Made by a program: the position numbers and the translations under genes. The notes below the pieces were generated by a model that worked only from the letters and a program-made list of their open reading frames with translations, ran no database searches and was not told the origin of the DNA. Source: Neobacillus niacini (lineage in GTDB: Bacteria > Bacillota > Bacilli > Bacillales > Cytobacillaceae). From it: 64,000 nucleotides of DNA. The stretch spans positions 149,801 to 213,800 of the forward strand of contig NZ_BAWM01000016.1 in assembly GCF_000759675.1 (NCBI RefSeq). Reading direction: 5' to 3'. The number at the start of each line of letters is the position of its first letter. Position 1 is the stretch's first letter. Positions 37,704 to 46,760 of the stretch are shown here, piece by piece.

Positions 37704-39077
37704 ATGGCTAATGAGGTTAAAGAAAAGGAAATTACGGAAGGTGTTCATAACTACAGCTCTGAAAAGGAATGGGTTAAACCTGAAGATCCGATTCTATTGG
37801 AGAGGTTAGAGTGGTTTAAGGACCAGAAGCTTGCGCTAATGATGCATTGGGGGCCTTATTCTCAGCTGGGGCTAGTAGAATCATGGGCATTAAGTGATAA
37901 GGATGCAGAATGGTCACGGACCGATATTGACTGGACCTCCGATGGTGAGGAATTCAAACGGCAATACTTCAATCTGAACCAAACCTTTAATCCGCTTCGA
38001 TTTCAGCCTGAAGAATGGGCAGATTTGGCTTCAGAAAATGGCTTCAAATATTTAATTTTTACGACTAAACACCATGATGGCTTTAGTATGTGGGATACTA
38101 AAGAGACGGATTATCGAATTACAGGTCCGGATTGCCCTTTCCATACCCATAAATATGCGGATATATGCAAGCATGTTTTCGATGCCTTTCGCAATAAAGG
38201 TTTAGGGATTGCTTCCTACTTCTCTAAAGCCGATTGGAATACGGATTATTATTGGGCCCCAGGAATGGAAAGGGGCAGGGATATGTGGCGCGGTCCATCC
38301 TATGATCCTGCAGAATATCCATGGCTATGGGATCAGTTTGTAAACTTTACCCATAATCAAATTATGGAGCTGATTTCCAATTACGGAAAGATAGATATTT
38401 TGTGGTTGGATGCCGGTTGGGTCGGGAAAGGAAAACAGGACATCCGCCTTGGGGAAGTAGTGGAAAAAGCTCGCAAATTACAGCCGTGGCTGCTGACAGC
38501 GGACAGAACAATTGGCGGACCGTTTGAAAATTATGTTACACCTGAACAGACCATCCCTGAACGGGCACTGCATGTACCTTGGGAAAGCTGTATCACGATG
38601 GGAACTGCTTTTTCATTTAGATTTGAAGATGATTATAAGTCTACACGTGAACTTGTCAATATTTTGGTTGAAGTTGTATCAAAAGGCGGAAACCTGGCTC
38701 TTAATGTGGCGCCACAGCCTGATGGTCGCCTGCCTAGAAGGGCCATCGAGAGAATGAAGGAACTCGGTGAGTGGTTAAAGGTTTATGGTGAGGCTATTTA
38801 CGGTACACGTATTTGTGCTCCTTACTTCACAGAAGATTTCGCTTTTACATGCAAAGGAGACACTACCTATTGCTTCCGTCTATTTAAAAATGAAGCCGAT
38901 TATTATTATGAAGAATCTTTGACAATCCCATATACCCAAAAGGTTAATCAAGTGGAAATGCTCGGTGGAAAAGGTTTCGTCGAATTTGAACAGACGGATG
39001 CCGGATTAACGGTTAAGGTTCCAAGATTGAGAGAGGGAGAAAAGGCTCCAATTGCCTATGTCTTTAAATTGACTTAA
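37704..39077 (+). CDS. GH29 alpha-L-fucosidase 1
   Basis: The product has 457 residues from the ATG at 37704, which has AAGGGGAGATG before it; the longer upstream frame starts in untranslated sequence. There is no signal peptide, so it is cytoplasmic. GH29 features are LALMMHWGPYS, TTKHHDGFSMWDT and the nucleophile Asp236 in IDILWLDAGW, then VSKGGNLALNVAP. The general acid cannot be placed by eye. It releases L-fucose from imported oligosaccharides and directly follows the binding-protein gene. It differs strongly from the two other GH29 proteins here, so linkage specificity probably differs (alpha-1,2, 1,3/4 or 1,6). Confidence 0.9.
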   Translation: MANEVKEKEITEGVHNYSSEKEWVKPEDPILLERLEWFKDQKLALMMHWGPYSQLGLVESWALSDKDAEWSRTDIDWTSDGEEFKRQYFNLNQTFNPLRFQPEEWADLASENGFKYLIFTTKHHDGFSMWDTKETDYRITGPDCPFHTHKYADICKHVFDAFRNKGLGIASYFSKADWNTDYYWAPGMERGRDMWRGPSYDPAEYPWLWDQFVNFTHNQIMELISNYGKIDILWLDAGWVGKGKQDIRLGEVVEKARKLQPWLLTADRTIGGPFENYVTPEQTIPERALHVPWESCITMGTAFSFRFEDDYKSTRELVNILVEVVSKGGNLALNVAPQPDGRLPRRAIERMKELGEWLKVYGEAIYGTRICAPYFTEDFAFTCKGDTTYCFRLFKNEADYYYEESLTIPYTQKVNQVEMLGGKGFVEFEQTDAGLTVKVPRLREGEKAPIAYVFKLT

Positions 39078-39143
39078 ACCCATGGAAGATTGGTGGGGAA
39101 TTCTTGCGATTCTTTAAAACAATGTTGATAAATTCAGGTAACT

Positions 39144-39232
39144 AAAAGGGTCTGACCTCATAACCACAATATGCCGCTCATTCTTTTAAAGATCGCGTAT
39201 GATTGTGTGTAAAGCTGAGGTCAGACCTTTTT
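39144..39232. terminator. Bidirectional terminator between fucosidase 1 and lacI-type gene
   Basis: AAAAGG-G-TCTGACCTCA pairs with TGAGGTCAGACCTTTT across a long (about 55-base) loop. It lies between convergent genes. Confidence 0.65.
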
Positions 39233-39236
39233 GGGT

Positions 39237-40247
39237 TTATTTTTTTAACGAAGAACTTCGAATGATGATTTCTGGTGGTAGAATGACCTTTTGCTTTTCC
39301 GCCGGGCCATTGCCTTCAATTCGTTCAATTAATAACTGAATTCCCATATACCCGAAATTGTATGCCGGCTGTGCGGCAATCGTTAGAAACGGATTGAAAT
39401 CCGGAATCGGATCCGGATCATCGAAACAAACAACCGCTATGTCTTCAGGTACCCGGACATTTAATTGGCGCAGGCTTTTAATCGTGTTAATCGCAATAAA
39501 GTTGTTCGCTGCAAAAATCGCTGTCGGCCTTTTGGACTCAGGCAGGGAGATAAGATTTTTAACAAATTTATAGGAATCATTCTGCATATAGGAAATATTG
39601 GCGGCAAGTTTTTTGTCTGCTTCGATGCCGGCTAAGCGCAATATTTCAAAATACGCTTTTTCCCTTTCACGTGCTGTTGAAACATTAGTTGGACCATTGA
39701 TGAGCGCAATTTTTGAATGGCCTTGCCCAATTAAATGTTCTAACAGCTGCCTCGTCCCCTGGTAACTGTCACCCATGACTAAGTCACAGTCAATTCCCTT
39801 TACATGCCGGTCAATTAATACGAACGGTATTCTATTTTTTATCAGGGTTTTAAGATTTTTTTGTGATTCATCCCCGGAGGGTGCCATGAGTACGCCGTCA
39901 ACGCCTGACGAAATAAGCATATCAACATATTCGGATTCTTTTTCGAAGCTTTCATCACTATTGCTTAAAAGTAAACGATACCCCATTTGTTTTGCTTTAT
40001 CCTCAGCACCGCGGGCAACTTTTGTATAAAAAGGGTTGGTTATATCCGTTATTACCAATGACAATATTTTTGATTGTTTAAGCGTTAAGCTCCTGGCCGC
40101 ATTATTAGGGATATAATTTAGCTCCTCAATAATCTTTTCAACTTTCTCTCTTGTTTTTTCACTAATTTTCCCTGAATTATTCACTACTCTTGAAACGGTC
40201 ATAGGAGAGACATTTGCTTTTTTTGCTATGTCGTAAATAGTGGCCAT
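39237..40247 (-). CDS. LacI family transcriptional repressor of the fucose genes
   Basis: The product has 336 residues. The start at 40247 (MATIYDIAKKANVSPMTVSR) is chosen because GAAGGAGAA lies in front; the longer frame would begin before the helix-turn-helix by 21 atypical residues. The LacI DNA-binding domain (1-about 55, including the hinge NNAARSLTLKQS) is followed by a periplasmic-binding-type sensor domain. It is divergent from the fucose-catabolic genes, with a palindrome TGTTATGGGTAACA in the shared spacer. The related palindromes at 33052, 33895 and 48008 suggest it controls all local fucose operons. The inducer is probably L-fucose or an intermediate. Confidence 0.9.
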   Translation of the reverse strand: MATIYDIAKKANVSPMTVSRVVNNSGKISEKTREKVEKIIEELNYIPNNAARSLTLKQSKILSLVITDITNPFYTKVARGAEDKAKQMGYRLLLSNSDESFEKESEYVDMLISSGVDGVLMAPSGDESQKNLKTLIKNRIPFVLIDRHVKGIDCDLVMGDSYQGTRQLLEHLIGQGHSKIALINGPTNVSTAREREKAYFEILRLAGIEADKKLAANISYMQNDSYKFVKNLISLPESKRPTAIFAANNFIAINTIKSLRQLNVRVPEDIAVVCFDDPDPIPDFNPFLTIAAQPAYNFGYMGIQLLIERIEGNGPAEKQKVILPPEIIIRSSSLKK

Positions 40248-40331
40248 ATCATTTCTCCTTCTAAAAATATTCATTACTATAAATATATGGCATTCCTTGA
40301 TTGACAGCAACCCCCTTCCGTGATATTTTTA

Positions 40332-40345
40332 TGTTATGGGTAACA
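40332..40345. promoter_or_regulatory. LacI-type operator in the divergent spacer
   Basis: TGTTATGGGTAACA lies between the repressor gene and the lactonase gene. It is placed to control both directions (autoregulation and the catabolic operon). Confidence 0.65.
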
Positions 40346-40472
40346 TTTATAATTTTCTAACAACAAAATGACAGAGTTTAGGGGAAATGACCAAATTATC
40401 CGTTACCGATTACACTCAACTACCCACTCCCGAAGGCAAAATTGGGCGTGGCTGCTGAAAGGGATTATAGCT

Positions 40473-41306
40473 ATGAAAATTGATACCCACCAACATTTTT
40501 GGAAGTTAGCGCGGGGTGATTATGATTGGTTGACTCCTGATTTTTCGATATTATATCAGGATTATTTACCGATGGATTTGTTCCAACATTTACAGCCATT
40601 TCGATTTGATAAGACCATTTTGGTTCAGGCGGCCCCTACCATTGCAGAAACGGAGTTTTTACTGGAATTGTATGATCAGAATGAGTTTATAGCCGGTGTG
40701 GTTGGCTGGCTGGACATGGAATCTCCAAGTTTTGCAAGCGAATACAGGAGACTTAGAAGTCATAGGGGATTCGTTGGGATCAGGCCGATGTTACAGGATT
40801 TAGAGGATGACAAATGGATCCTTAGAAAAAGTGTCTTAAAGAATATCGATCTGCTTGTTGAAGATGACTTTCCAATCGATATATTAATTTATCCGCACCA
40901 TCTTCCTACCATCATTCAGCTATTAGAAATTTTTCCAAGTTTACGGGCTGTTATTAATCATTTGGGAAAGCCAAGGATAGCCGAGCAAATCATCCAGCCG
41001 TGGAAGGAGCAAATCTCCGAAATTGCCTGTTACAAAAATGTCATGTGCAAGCTGTCAGGAATAGTGACAGAAGCGGGTCAAGAAATCCAGACATCGGAAA
41101 TTGAGCCTTATGTCCATCATGTCATCAATATCTTTAGGCCCCATTCCGTGATGTTTGGGAGTGATTGGCCTGTATGTCTCTTAAAAGCTAGCTATCAGGA
41201 TGTAGTTGAACTATTGCTTTCCACATTGCCGGACCATTTAACGGAAAGTGATAAGGCTGCAATTTTTGGAGAAAATGCCATTGGGTTTTATAAACTAAAC
41301 GTATAA
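40473..41306 (+). CDS. Amidohydrolase, probable L-fuconolactonase
   Basis: The product has 277 residues from the ATG at 40473 (MKIDTHQHFWKL), where the metal-binding HxH of amidohydrolase_2 begins two residues after the Lys. Further ligands are in INHLGKPR, and the catalytic Asp is in FGSDWPVC. Proteins of this type act as L-fuconolactonase or L-rhamnonolactonase, opening the 1,5- or 1,4-lactone made by sugar dehydrogenases. The context (fucosidases, two SDRs, UxaA-type dehydratase, FAH hydrolase) points to L-fucono-lactone to L-fuconate. It is the first gene of the catabolic operon, opposite the LacI-type repressor. Confidence 0.85.
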   Translation: MKIDTHQHFWKLARGDYDWLTPDFSILYQDYLPMDLFQHLQPFRFDKTILVQAAPTIAETEFLLELYDQNEFIAGVVGWLDMESPSFASEYRRLRSHRGFVGIRPMLQDLEDDKWILRKSVLKNIDLLVEDDFPIDILIYPHHLPTIIQLLEIFPSLRAVINHLGKPRIAEQIIQPWKEQISEIACYKNVMCKLSGIVTEAGQEIQTSEIEPYVHHVINIFRPHSVMFGSDWPVCLLKASYQDVVELLLSTLPDHLTESDKAAIFGENAIGFYKLNV

Positions 41307-41323
41307 ATTGAAGGAGGCATGAC

Positions 41324-42124
41324 ATGAGATTACATAATAAAACAGCCATCATTACCGGGAGCGGCAGTGGAATTGGGAAAGCTGCTGCTGAGGTTTTTGC
41401 ATCTGAAGGAGCAAAAATTGCGGTGGTTGATATTAATAAGGAAAAACTTAATGAGACTGTTCAGGAATTACAGCAACAGGGCTGTGAAGCAATCGGGATT
41501 TGCTGCGATCTTACCAATGAAGACCAAGTAAAAGATTTGATCACTTCTGTGATTCAAAGATTTGGTGGAATTGATATTTTATTCAACAATGCCGGTACCA
41601 TATTACCGAAAAAGATTGAAGATATTCAGGAGCATGAATGGAATAGGCTTTTTGACGTGAATGTAAAAAGTATGTTTCTTACAATTAAATATGGATTAGA
41701 ACATTTAAAGGCGAGCAAAGGCAGCATCGTAAATATGGGTTCCATGACAGGGGTTGTCGGGCAGCAATTTAATCCGGCCTATTCCGCAACTAAGGGTGCC
41801 GTTATTGCCTTAACTAAAGCACTGGCGATTGACCTAGCGCCGCTTGGAATCAGAGTTAATTCGATTAGTCCCGCGGGTGTCAAAACACCTTTGCTTTCGA
41901 ATTGGCTGCAAAAGCAGGAAAATCCGGAGCAGGCAAGTCTGGCCCAGGACCGTTCCCATTTATTAGGGAGAACAGCAACCTCAAAAGAAATTGCCAATGT
42001 TGCGTTGTTTCTGGCAAGTGATGATTCCTCCTTTGTAACCGGTGAAAATATTGTCGTGGATGGCGGTGCCACCATTGGGTATGCAGCTGGACCTAAGCCA
42101 GAATGGGATCGTGCAGTAGTTTAA
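41324..42124 (+). CDS. SDR family dehydrogenase 1 (L-fucose or 2-keto-3-deoxy-L-fuconate dehydrogenase)
   Basis: The product has 266 residues. It has the Rossmann motif TGSGSGIGKAA, NNAGT and the catalytic YSATK, with the Ser of NMGSMTG. Two SDR genes in this operon fit the two oxidation steps of the non-phosphorylative fucose route (fucose to fuconolactone, and 2-keto-3-deoxyfuconate to the 2,4-diketo compound). Which one does which cannot be read from the sequence. GAAGGAGG precedes the ATG; it is 17 bases after the lactonase. Confidence 0.85.
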   Translation: MRLHNKTAIITGSGSGIGKAAAEVFASEGAKIAVVDINKEKLNETVQELQQQGCEAIGICCDLTNEDQVKDLITSVIQRFGGIDILFNNAGTILPKKIEDIQEHEWNRLFDVNVKSMFLTIKYGLEHLKASKGSIVNMGSMTGVVGQQFNPAYSATKGAVIALTKALAIDLAPLGIRVNSISPAGVKTPLLSNWLQKQENPEQASLAQDRSHLLGRTATSKEIANVALFLASDDSSFVTGENIVVDGGATIGYAAGPKPEWDRAVV

Positions 42125-42151
42125 TAAAATGATAGGAAAGAGGGGTAAATC

Positions 42152-42487
42152 ATGGCGGCTTATGACTTCAATTCTGAAATGTCGAGTATAGTTTTGAATA
42201 GAAAAGACAATGTAGCGACACTGCTCCGTGATGTGATAGCAGGCGAAAATATTACCTACACATTTGAAGGGAAACCACAGACATTAGTGGTAAAAAGTGA
42301 TATTCGCTTTGGACATAAAGTGGCATTATACCCGATTCCAAAAGGGGAACGAATCCTGAAGTACGGGGAATCAATTGGCGCTGCCACGGAGTTTATTGAT
42401 CGTGGTGAACATGTGCATGTTCATAATATCGAAGGCATTCGCGGCCGGGGGGATGCTCATATACAAAAAGAGGTGAAGAATTCATGA
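42152..42487 (+). CDS. UxaA family dehydratase, small (SAF) subunit
   Basis: The product has 111 residues and is a stand-alone SAF domain like the N-terminus of altronate/galactarate dehydratases (VALYPIPKGERILKYGESIG, RGEHVHVHNIE). In many UxaA proteins this is fused to the large domain; here it is a separate gene overlapping the next by 4 bases (ATGA), which ensures equal amounts. The likely role is the dehydratase acting on L-fuconate. Confidence 0.85.
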   Translation: MAAYDFNSEMSSIVLNRKDNVATLLRDVIAGENITYTFEGKPQTLVVKSDIRFGHKVALYPIPKGERILKYGESIGAATEFIDRGEHVHVHNIEGIRGRGDAHIQKEVKNS

Positions 42488-43644
42488 CCATCATAAAGGG
42501 GTATAAAAGACCAGACGGCAGGGTAGGGATTCGAAATCATGTGCTGCTAATGCCAACTGTTATTTGTTCTAATCAAGTAGTGAACCGAATTCAACAGCAG
42601 GTGGCTGGAACCGTTGCGATTCCCCACCAGCATGGCTGCAGCCAGGTGGGAAAAGACAAGGAAAGAACACATCAAGTATTAGTCGGCATGGGGAAAAACC
42701 CCAATGTCGGTGCCGTATTAATCATCAGTCTTGGCTGCGAGGTTATGAATGCTGAACAAATCCGTAATGAAATCATGGAAACAGGCAAACCGGTGATCTG
42801 GCTTGATATCCAAGATGAAGGCGGGACGATTAAGACGATCCAAAAAGGAATCGAAGCGGCCAAGGAAATGGTTAAACAAGTTCAGGATGTACCAAGAGTA
42901 GATCTTGACCTGTCTGAATTGATTGTCGGGGTGAAATGCGGCGGGTCAGATGCAACATCGGGACTATGCAGTAACCCGGCACTGGGAAAGGCGTCTGACT
43001 TACTTGTTGCTGAAAATGGCACAATTGTGATGGGAGAAACAACAGAAATCATCGGGGCGGAACATATTTTAGCGGAAAAAGCGGTATCGGACGAAGTGCA
43101 TCATAAACTATACGACTGTATTAGAAATTTTGAAATGGAAATTGACCGTATGGGAGTAGACATGCGCGGCGGGAATCCAAGTCCAGGCAATATTGAAGGC
43201 GGATTGTCGACCATTGAAGAGAAATCCTTAGGTTGTATTAGTAAAGCAGGCTCTTCATCACTAAAAGGTGTTGTCGAGTATGCAGAACCGATAAAAGGAA
43301 AAGGCTTTTATTTCATGGACTCTCCAGGAAATGATATTGAATGTGTATCCGGCATGGCTGCTGCGGGAGTACATCTCGTATGTTTTACGACAGGAGTTGG
43401 AACTCCAACCGGAAATCCAATTATTCCTGTTATCAAGATTACTGGGAACGAACGAACAGCCAAACGCATGGAGGACAATATTGATATTGATAGTAGCGCG
43501 GTCTTGCAAGGGAAAGAAACGCTTGAACAAGCAGGAAAGAGGATTTTTGATGAAATTGTCAGTGTTGCTTCTGGCAGCCTAACGAAGGCAGAAGTTTTAG
43601 GCCATCAAGAATTTAGCATCAATAGAATCGGAATAAGTTTATAA
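42484..43644 (+). CDS. UxaA family dehydratase, large subunit (probable L-fuconate dehydratase)
   Basis: The product has 386 residues. The start RPDGRVGIRNHVLLMPTVIC and GVKCGGSDATSGLCSNPALG with its metal-site Cys residues are hallmarks of the altronate/galactarate dehydratase catalytic domain; VGTPTGNPIIPVIKITGN follows near the end. With the SAF subunit it should dehydrate an aldonate to a 2-keto-3-deoxy acid. Known L-fuconate dehydratases of the Xanthomonas type belong to the enolase superfamily. A split UxaA pair in a fucose locus is known to me from Campylobacter jejuni, which supports the assignment. Confidence 0.85.
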   Translation: MTIIKGYKRPDGRVGIRNHVLLMPTVICSNQVVNRIQQQVAGTVAIPHQHGCSQVGKDKERTHQVLVGMGKNPNVGAVLIISLGCEVMNAEQIRNEIMETGKPVIWLDIQDEGGTIKTIQKGIEAAKEMVKQVQDVPRVDLDLSELIVGVKCGGSDATSGLCSNPALGKASDLLVAENGTIVMGETTEIIGAEHILAEKAVSDEVHHKLYDCIRNFEMEIDRMGVDMRGGNPSPGNIEGGLSTIEEKSLGCISKAGSSSLKGVVEYAEPIKGKGFYFMDSPGNDIECVSGMAAAGVHLVCFTTGVGTPTGNPIIPVIKITGNERTAKRMEDNIDIDSSAVLQGKETLEQAGKRIFDEIVSVASGSLTKAEVLGHQEFSINRIGISL

Positions 43645-43689
43645 GAAAATACAGGTTGCAGATTCTTTTTTATGAAAGGAATAAAGGTA

Positions 43690-44463
43690 ATGAGATTAAA
43701 GGATAAAGTTGCGTTAATTACTGGTGCAGGGTCAGGAATCGGAAAGTGCACAGCCATTCAGTTTGCTAAAGAAGGAGCAATGGTTGTTATCAATGATTTA
43801 AATTCGGAAAAAGGAAATGAGACTGTTCAGGAAATCATTCAAGCAGGTGGAGATGCGATTTTTATTCAGGCTGATGTAACAGACCCGGAATCTGTCCGCG
43901 GCATGATTGAACAAATCATTGAGAAATTTTCACGAATTGACGTTCTCTTTAATAATGCAGGGATCAGCGGGGTAGGACGTTTGCATGAAATTGAACCCGA
44001 GATTTGGGAAAAGGTCATCAATGTGAACATTAATGGGGTTTATCTGCCAAGCAAGTATACGATTCCGCATATGATGGAGCAAAGAAGCGGTTCGATTATT
44101 AATATGTCATCCTGTATTGCCGAAATCGGGCTTTTAAACAGGGCATCCTATGCGGCCACGAAAGGAGCTGTACTCTCCTTAACAAAATCGATGCAGGTTG
44201 ATTATGCGCCGTACAATATCCGTGTAAATGCCTTGCTTCCAGGGACGATTTTGACACCATTTGTAGAAAACTATTTAAAAACCTCATATGATGATCCGGA
44301 GGAAGCTATCAAGACAATTAAAACAAGACAATTAAGCGGTGATCTTGGCAGGCCGGAAGATGTGGCACAGGCAGCCTTGTTCTTAGCATCCGATGAGTCG
44401 AAATTTATGATGGGTTCACCTCTTTATATTGACGGCGGGGTCGTATTTGGGAAAAATGCTTGA
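43690..44463 (+). CDS. SDR family dehydrogenase 2 (2-keto-3-deoxy-L-fuconate or L-fucose dehydrogenase)
   Basis: The product has 257 residues from the ATG at 43690 (MRLKDKVALITGAG), with AAAGGA 9 bases upstream; the ATG at 43672 would overlap that site. It shows TGAGSGIGKC, NNAGISG and YAATK with the Ser of MSSCIAE. It is only moderately similar to the SDR at 41324, consistent with a different substrate. It sits just before the FAH-family hydrolase, the enzyme that would use its product, so I lean to the second oxidation step for this one. Confidence 0.85.
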   Translation: MRLKDKVALITGAGSGIGKCTAIQFAKEGAMVVINDLNSEKGNETVQEIIQAGGDAIFIQADVTDPESVRGMIEQIIEKFSRIDVLFNNAGISGVGRLHEIEPEIWEKVINVNINGVYLPSKYTIPHMMEQRSGSIINMSSCIAEIGLLNRASYAATKGAVLSLTKSMQVDYAPYNIRVNALLPGTILTPFVENYLKTSYDDPEEAIKTIKTRQLSGDLGRPEDVAQAALFLASDESKFMMGSPLYIDGGVVFGKNA

Positions 44464-44490
44464 TTTTATTATAGAAATGGGGAAAGTACA

Positions 44491-45390
44491 TTGAAATTCT
44501 TAACTCTTGAAAAAGAAGGACGAAAAACATTAGGGGTCAAAACCGAAGCGGGTATTATTGATGTTGAAGCGGCCTTGAACGGAGGGAATGATGAAAAGAT
44601 CCCCACAACCATTACAGAGGTTATTGAGTATGGGGAGGAAGCAGTGGAAAAAGTTAGGGGTTTTATTAACCAGCTAGATACAACGGACAGTCCTCTTTAT
44701 TTAGTGGATGAGAAAAATTGTACATATGGGCCTTGTGTCGTTCAGCCGAATAAAATCATCTGTGTCGGCTTAAATTACCGCAAGCATGCGGATGAAACGA
44801 ATGCACCGTATCCACAGGTACCGATTCTCTTTAATAAATTTAATAATACATTAACGGGTCATAAGCGAGATATTGCGGTTCCAAGCGTAACCGAGAAACT
44901 TGATTATGAAGTAGAATTAGGGGTTGTGATTGGCAAAAAGGCAAAATATGTATCAAAAGCGGAGGCACTCGATTATGTGTTTGGCTATTGTACGGTAAAT
45001 GATTTATCGGCACGGGATCTTCAGTTAAAAACACCTCAATGGCTATTAGGGAAAACATGTGATGATTTCAGTCCTGTCGGCCCCTATCTTGTGACGGCAG
45101 ATGAGATAGGGGATCCGCAAAAATTAAATTTAAAGACCGTTGTCAATGGCGAAGTACGGCAAAATTCAAATACAGAGGATATGATTTTTTCTGTTGCGGA
45201 AATTGTCAGCTATATCTCCCAGCATATGACATTGGTTCCCGGCGACTTAATTTTAACAGGGACCCCGGAAGGCGTTGTGTTAGGAAGACCTGAAGCTGAG
45301 CAGGTTTATCTTCAGGCAGGCGACGTTGTAACCGTTGAGATTGAAAATTTAGGCGCATTAACGAATACCTTTGTAAAAGAAACGATCTAA
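44491..45390 (+). CDS. FAH family hydrolase, probable 2,4-diketo-3-deoxy-L-fuconate hydrolase
   Basis: The product has 299 residues, with a TTG start after GGGGAAAG. The C-terminal fumarylacetoacetate-hydrolase fold is clear: ICVGLNYRKHADE, then the metal ligands in DYEVELGVVIG, VNDLSARDLQ and GDLILTGTPEGV. In the Xanthomonas-type L-fucose pathway an enzyme of this family splits 2,4-diketo-3-deoxy-L-fuconate to pyruvate and L-lactate. With two SDRs, a lactonase and a dehydratase next door, this is the most economical assignment. No aldolase gene is present in the operon, which also favours the hydrolase route. Confidence 0.85.
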   Translation: MKFLTLEKEGRKTLGVKTEAGIIDVEAALNGGNDEKIPTTITEVIEYGEEAVEKVRGFINQLDTTDSPLYLVDEKNCTYGPCVVQPNKIICVGLNYRKHADETNAPYPQVPILFNKFNNTLTGHKRDIAVPSVTEKLDYEVELGVVIGKKAKYVSKAEALDYVFGYCTVNDLSARDLQLKTPQWLLGKTCDDFSPVGPYLVTADEIGDPQKLNLKTVVNGEVRQNSNTEDMIFSVAEIVSYISQHMTLVPGDLILTGTPEGVVLGRPEAEQVYLQAGDVVTVEIENLGALTNTFVKETI

Positions 45391-45426
45391 ATTAATTTTT
45401 AACCTAAAAATAAGGGAGTGTAAGAA

Positions 45427-46704
45427 ATGAAGACAAGAGAAGAGCGTGTGAAGTGGTTTATGGAGGACCGCTTCGGCTTATTTATTCATTGGGGACTTTA
45501 TTCCATCCCTGCCAGAGGAGAATGGGTACGAAGTTTCGAACGTTTAAGTGTTGAAGACTACCAGCCGTTTTTTGAGGAATTCAATCCAACCAGTTATAAC
45601 CCGAGGGAATGGGCAAAAGCAGCTAAGGCAGCGGGACAGAAATATGTTGTCCTTACAGCGAAGCACCATGACGGTTTCTGTTTATTCGATAGTCAACTGA
45701 CCGACTACAAAGCAACCAATACACCTGCAGGGCGCGACCTGATTAAGGAATATGTTGAGGCTTTTCGCGAGGAAGGAATAAAGGTCGGACTCTACTATTC
45801 TATCATTGATTGGTATCACCCGGATTTTCCTAAATACGGGGACCGCCAACACCCAATGCGGGACAACGAGGAATATAAGGATGAAGTAACCGATTTTTCT
45901 CGCTATGTGAGTTATTTTCACGGGCAAGTCAAGGAGCTTTTAACGAATTACGGCAAGATTGATATTCTCTGGTTTGATTTTTCCTATGACGACATGACCG
46001 GGGAGAAATGGGAAGCAACGAAACTAGTGGAAATGATTCGTTCTATCCAGCCCGATGTCCTGATTGACAATCGTCTCGGCGGCAATATTAAGCTTGCAGA
46101 GCCGGAAGTTTATGCAGGTGATTTTTACTCACCTGAACAGATTATTCCGGTCGGCGGCATCGTGAATGGAAAAGGGGAGCCGGTTCCGTGGGAGGCGTGC
46201 ATTACGTTAAATGATCATTGGGGCTATCATTCGAAGGATATAAACTATAAATCTCCGAAACAGGTCATTCGCACGCTGGTAGAATGTGTCAGCAAGGGCG
46301 GGAATTTGCTGCTAAATGTGGGTCCGAATGCGAAGGGAGTCATTCCGGAGCAGTCCTTGGCCATTTTGGATGAAGTCGGGAAGTGGCTTGAGAAAAACGG
46401 CGACAGCATCTATGGCTGTGCGGCTACATCCATGGCAAAGCCGGAGTGGGGACGTTATACGCAAAAAGGCCGCTTTTTATATGCGCATGTATTTGATCGC
46501 GGCATTGGGCCTATTTACTTCCAAGGCTTAAAAGGCCGAATTAAAAAAGCACGTCTGCTTGCGGATGGCAGCGAATTGAAGGTAGAAGTTCCGTGGATGG
46601 CTGAGCAGTATTCTGATATTGAGAGCGGCGCATTTATCCATTTGGCAGGGGCAACGCTGCCGGATGAAATAGATACGGTGATTGAATTAGAATTAATTGA
46701 TTAA
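45427..46704 (+). CDS. GH29 alpha-L-fucosidase 2
   Basis: The product has 425 residues and no signal peptide. It has FGLFIHWGLYSIPARGEW, LTAKHHDGFCLFDS and the nucleophile Asp184 in IDILWFDFSYDD, then VSKGGNLLLNVGPN. The C-terminus (GATLPDEIDTVIELELID) matches the orphan tail at 17659-17715. It lacks the discoidin-like domain of longer GH29 enzymes. It lies 36 bases after the FAH gene, in the same operon, so the fucose-releasing and fucose-oxidising steps are co-transcribed. Confidence 0.9.
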   Translation: MKTREERVKWFMEDRFGLFIHWGLYSIPARGEWVRSFERLSVEDYQPFFEEFNPTSYNPREWAKAAKAAGQKYVVLTAKHHDGFCLFDSQLTDYKATNTPAGRDLIKEYVEAFREEGIKVGLYYSIIDWYHPDFPKYGDRQHPMRDNEEYKDEVTDFSRYVSYFHGQVKELLTNYGKIDILWFDFSYDDMTGEKWEATKLVEMIRSIQPDVLIDNRLGGNIKLAEPEVYAGDFYSPEQIIPVGGIVNGKGEPVPWEACITLNDHWGYHSKDINYKSPKQVIRTLVECVSKGGNLLLNVGPNAKGVIPEQSLAILDEVGKWLEKNGDSIYGCAATSMAKPEWGRYTQKGRFLYAHVFDRGIGPIYFQGLKGRIKKARLLADGSELKVEVPWMAEQYSDIESGAFIHLAGATLPDEIDTVIELELID

Positions 46705-46760
46705 AAATTGGGTTGGTTTTCTTATACCCACAAGCAATTTTTTAAAAGGCGGGATATTGA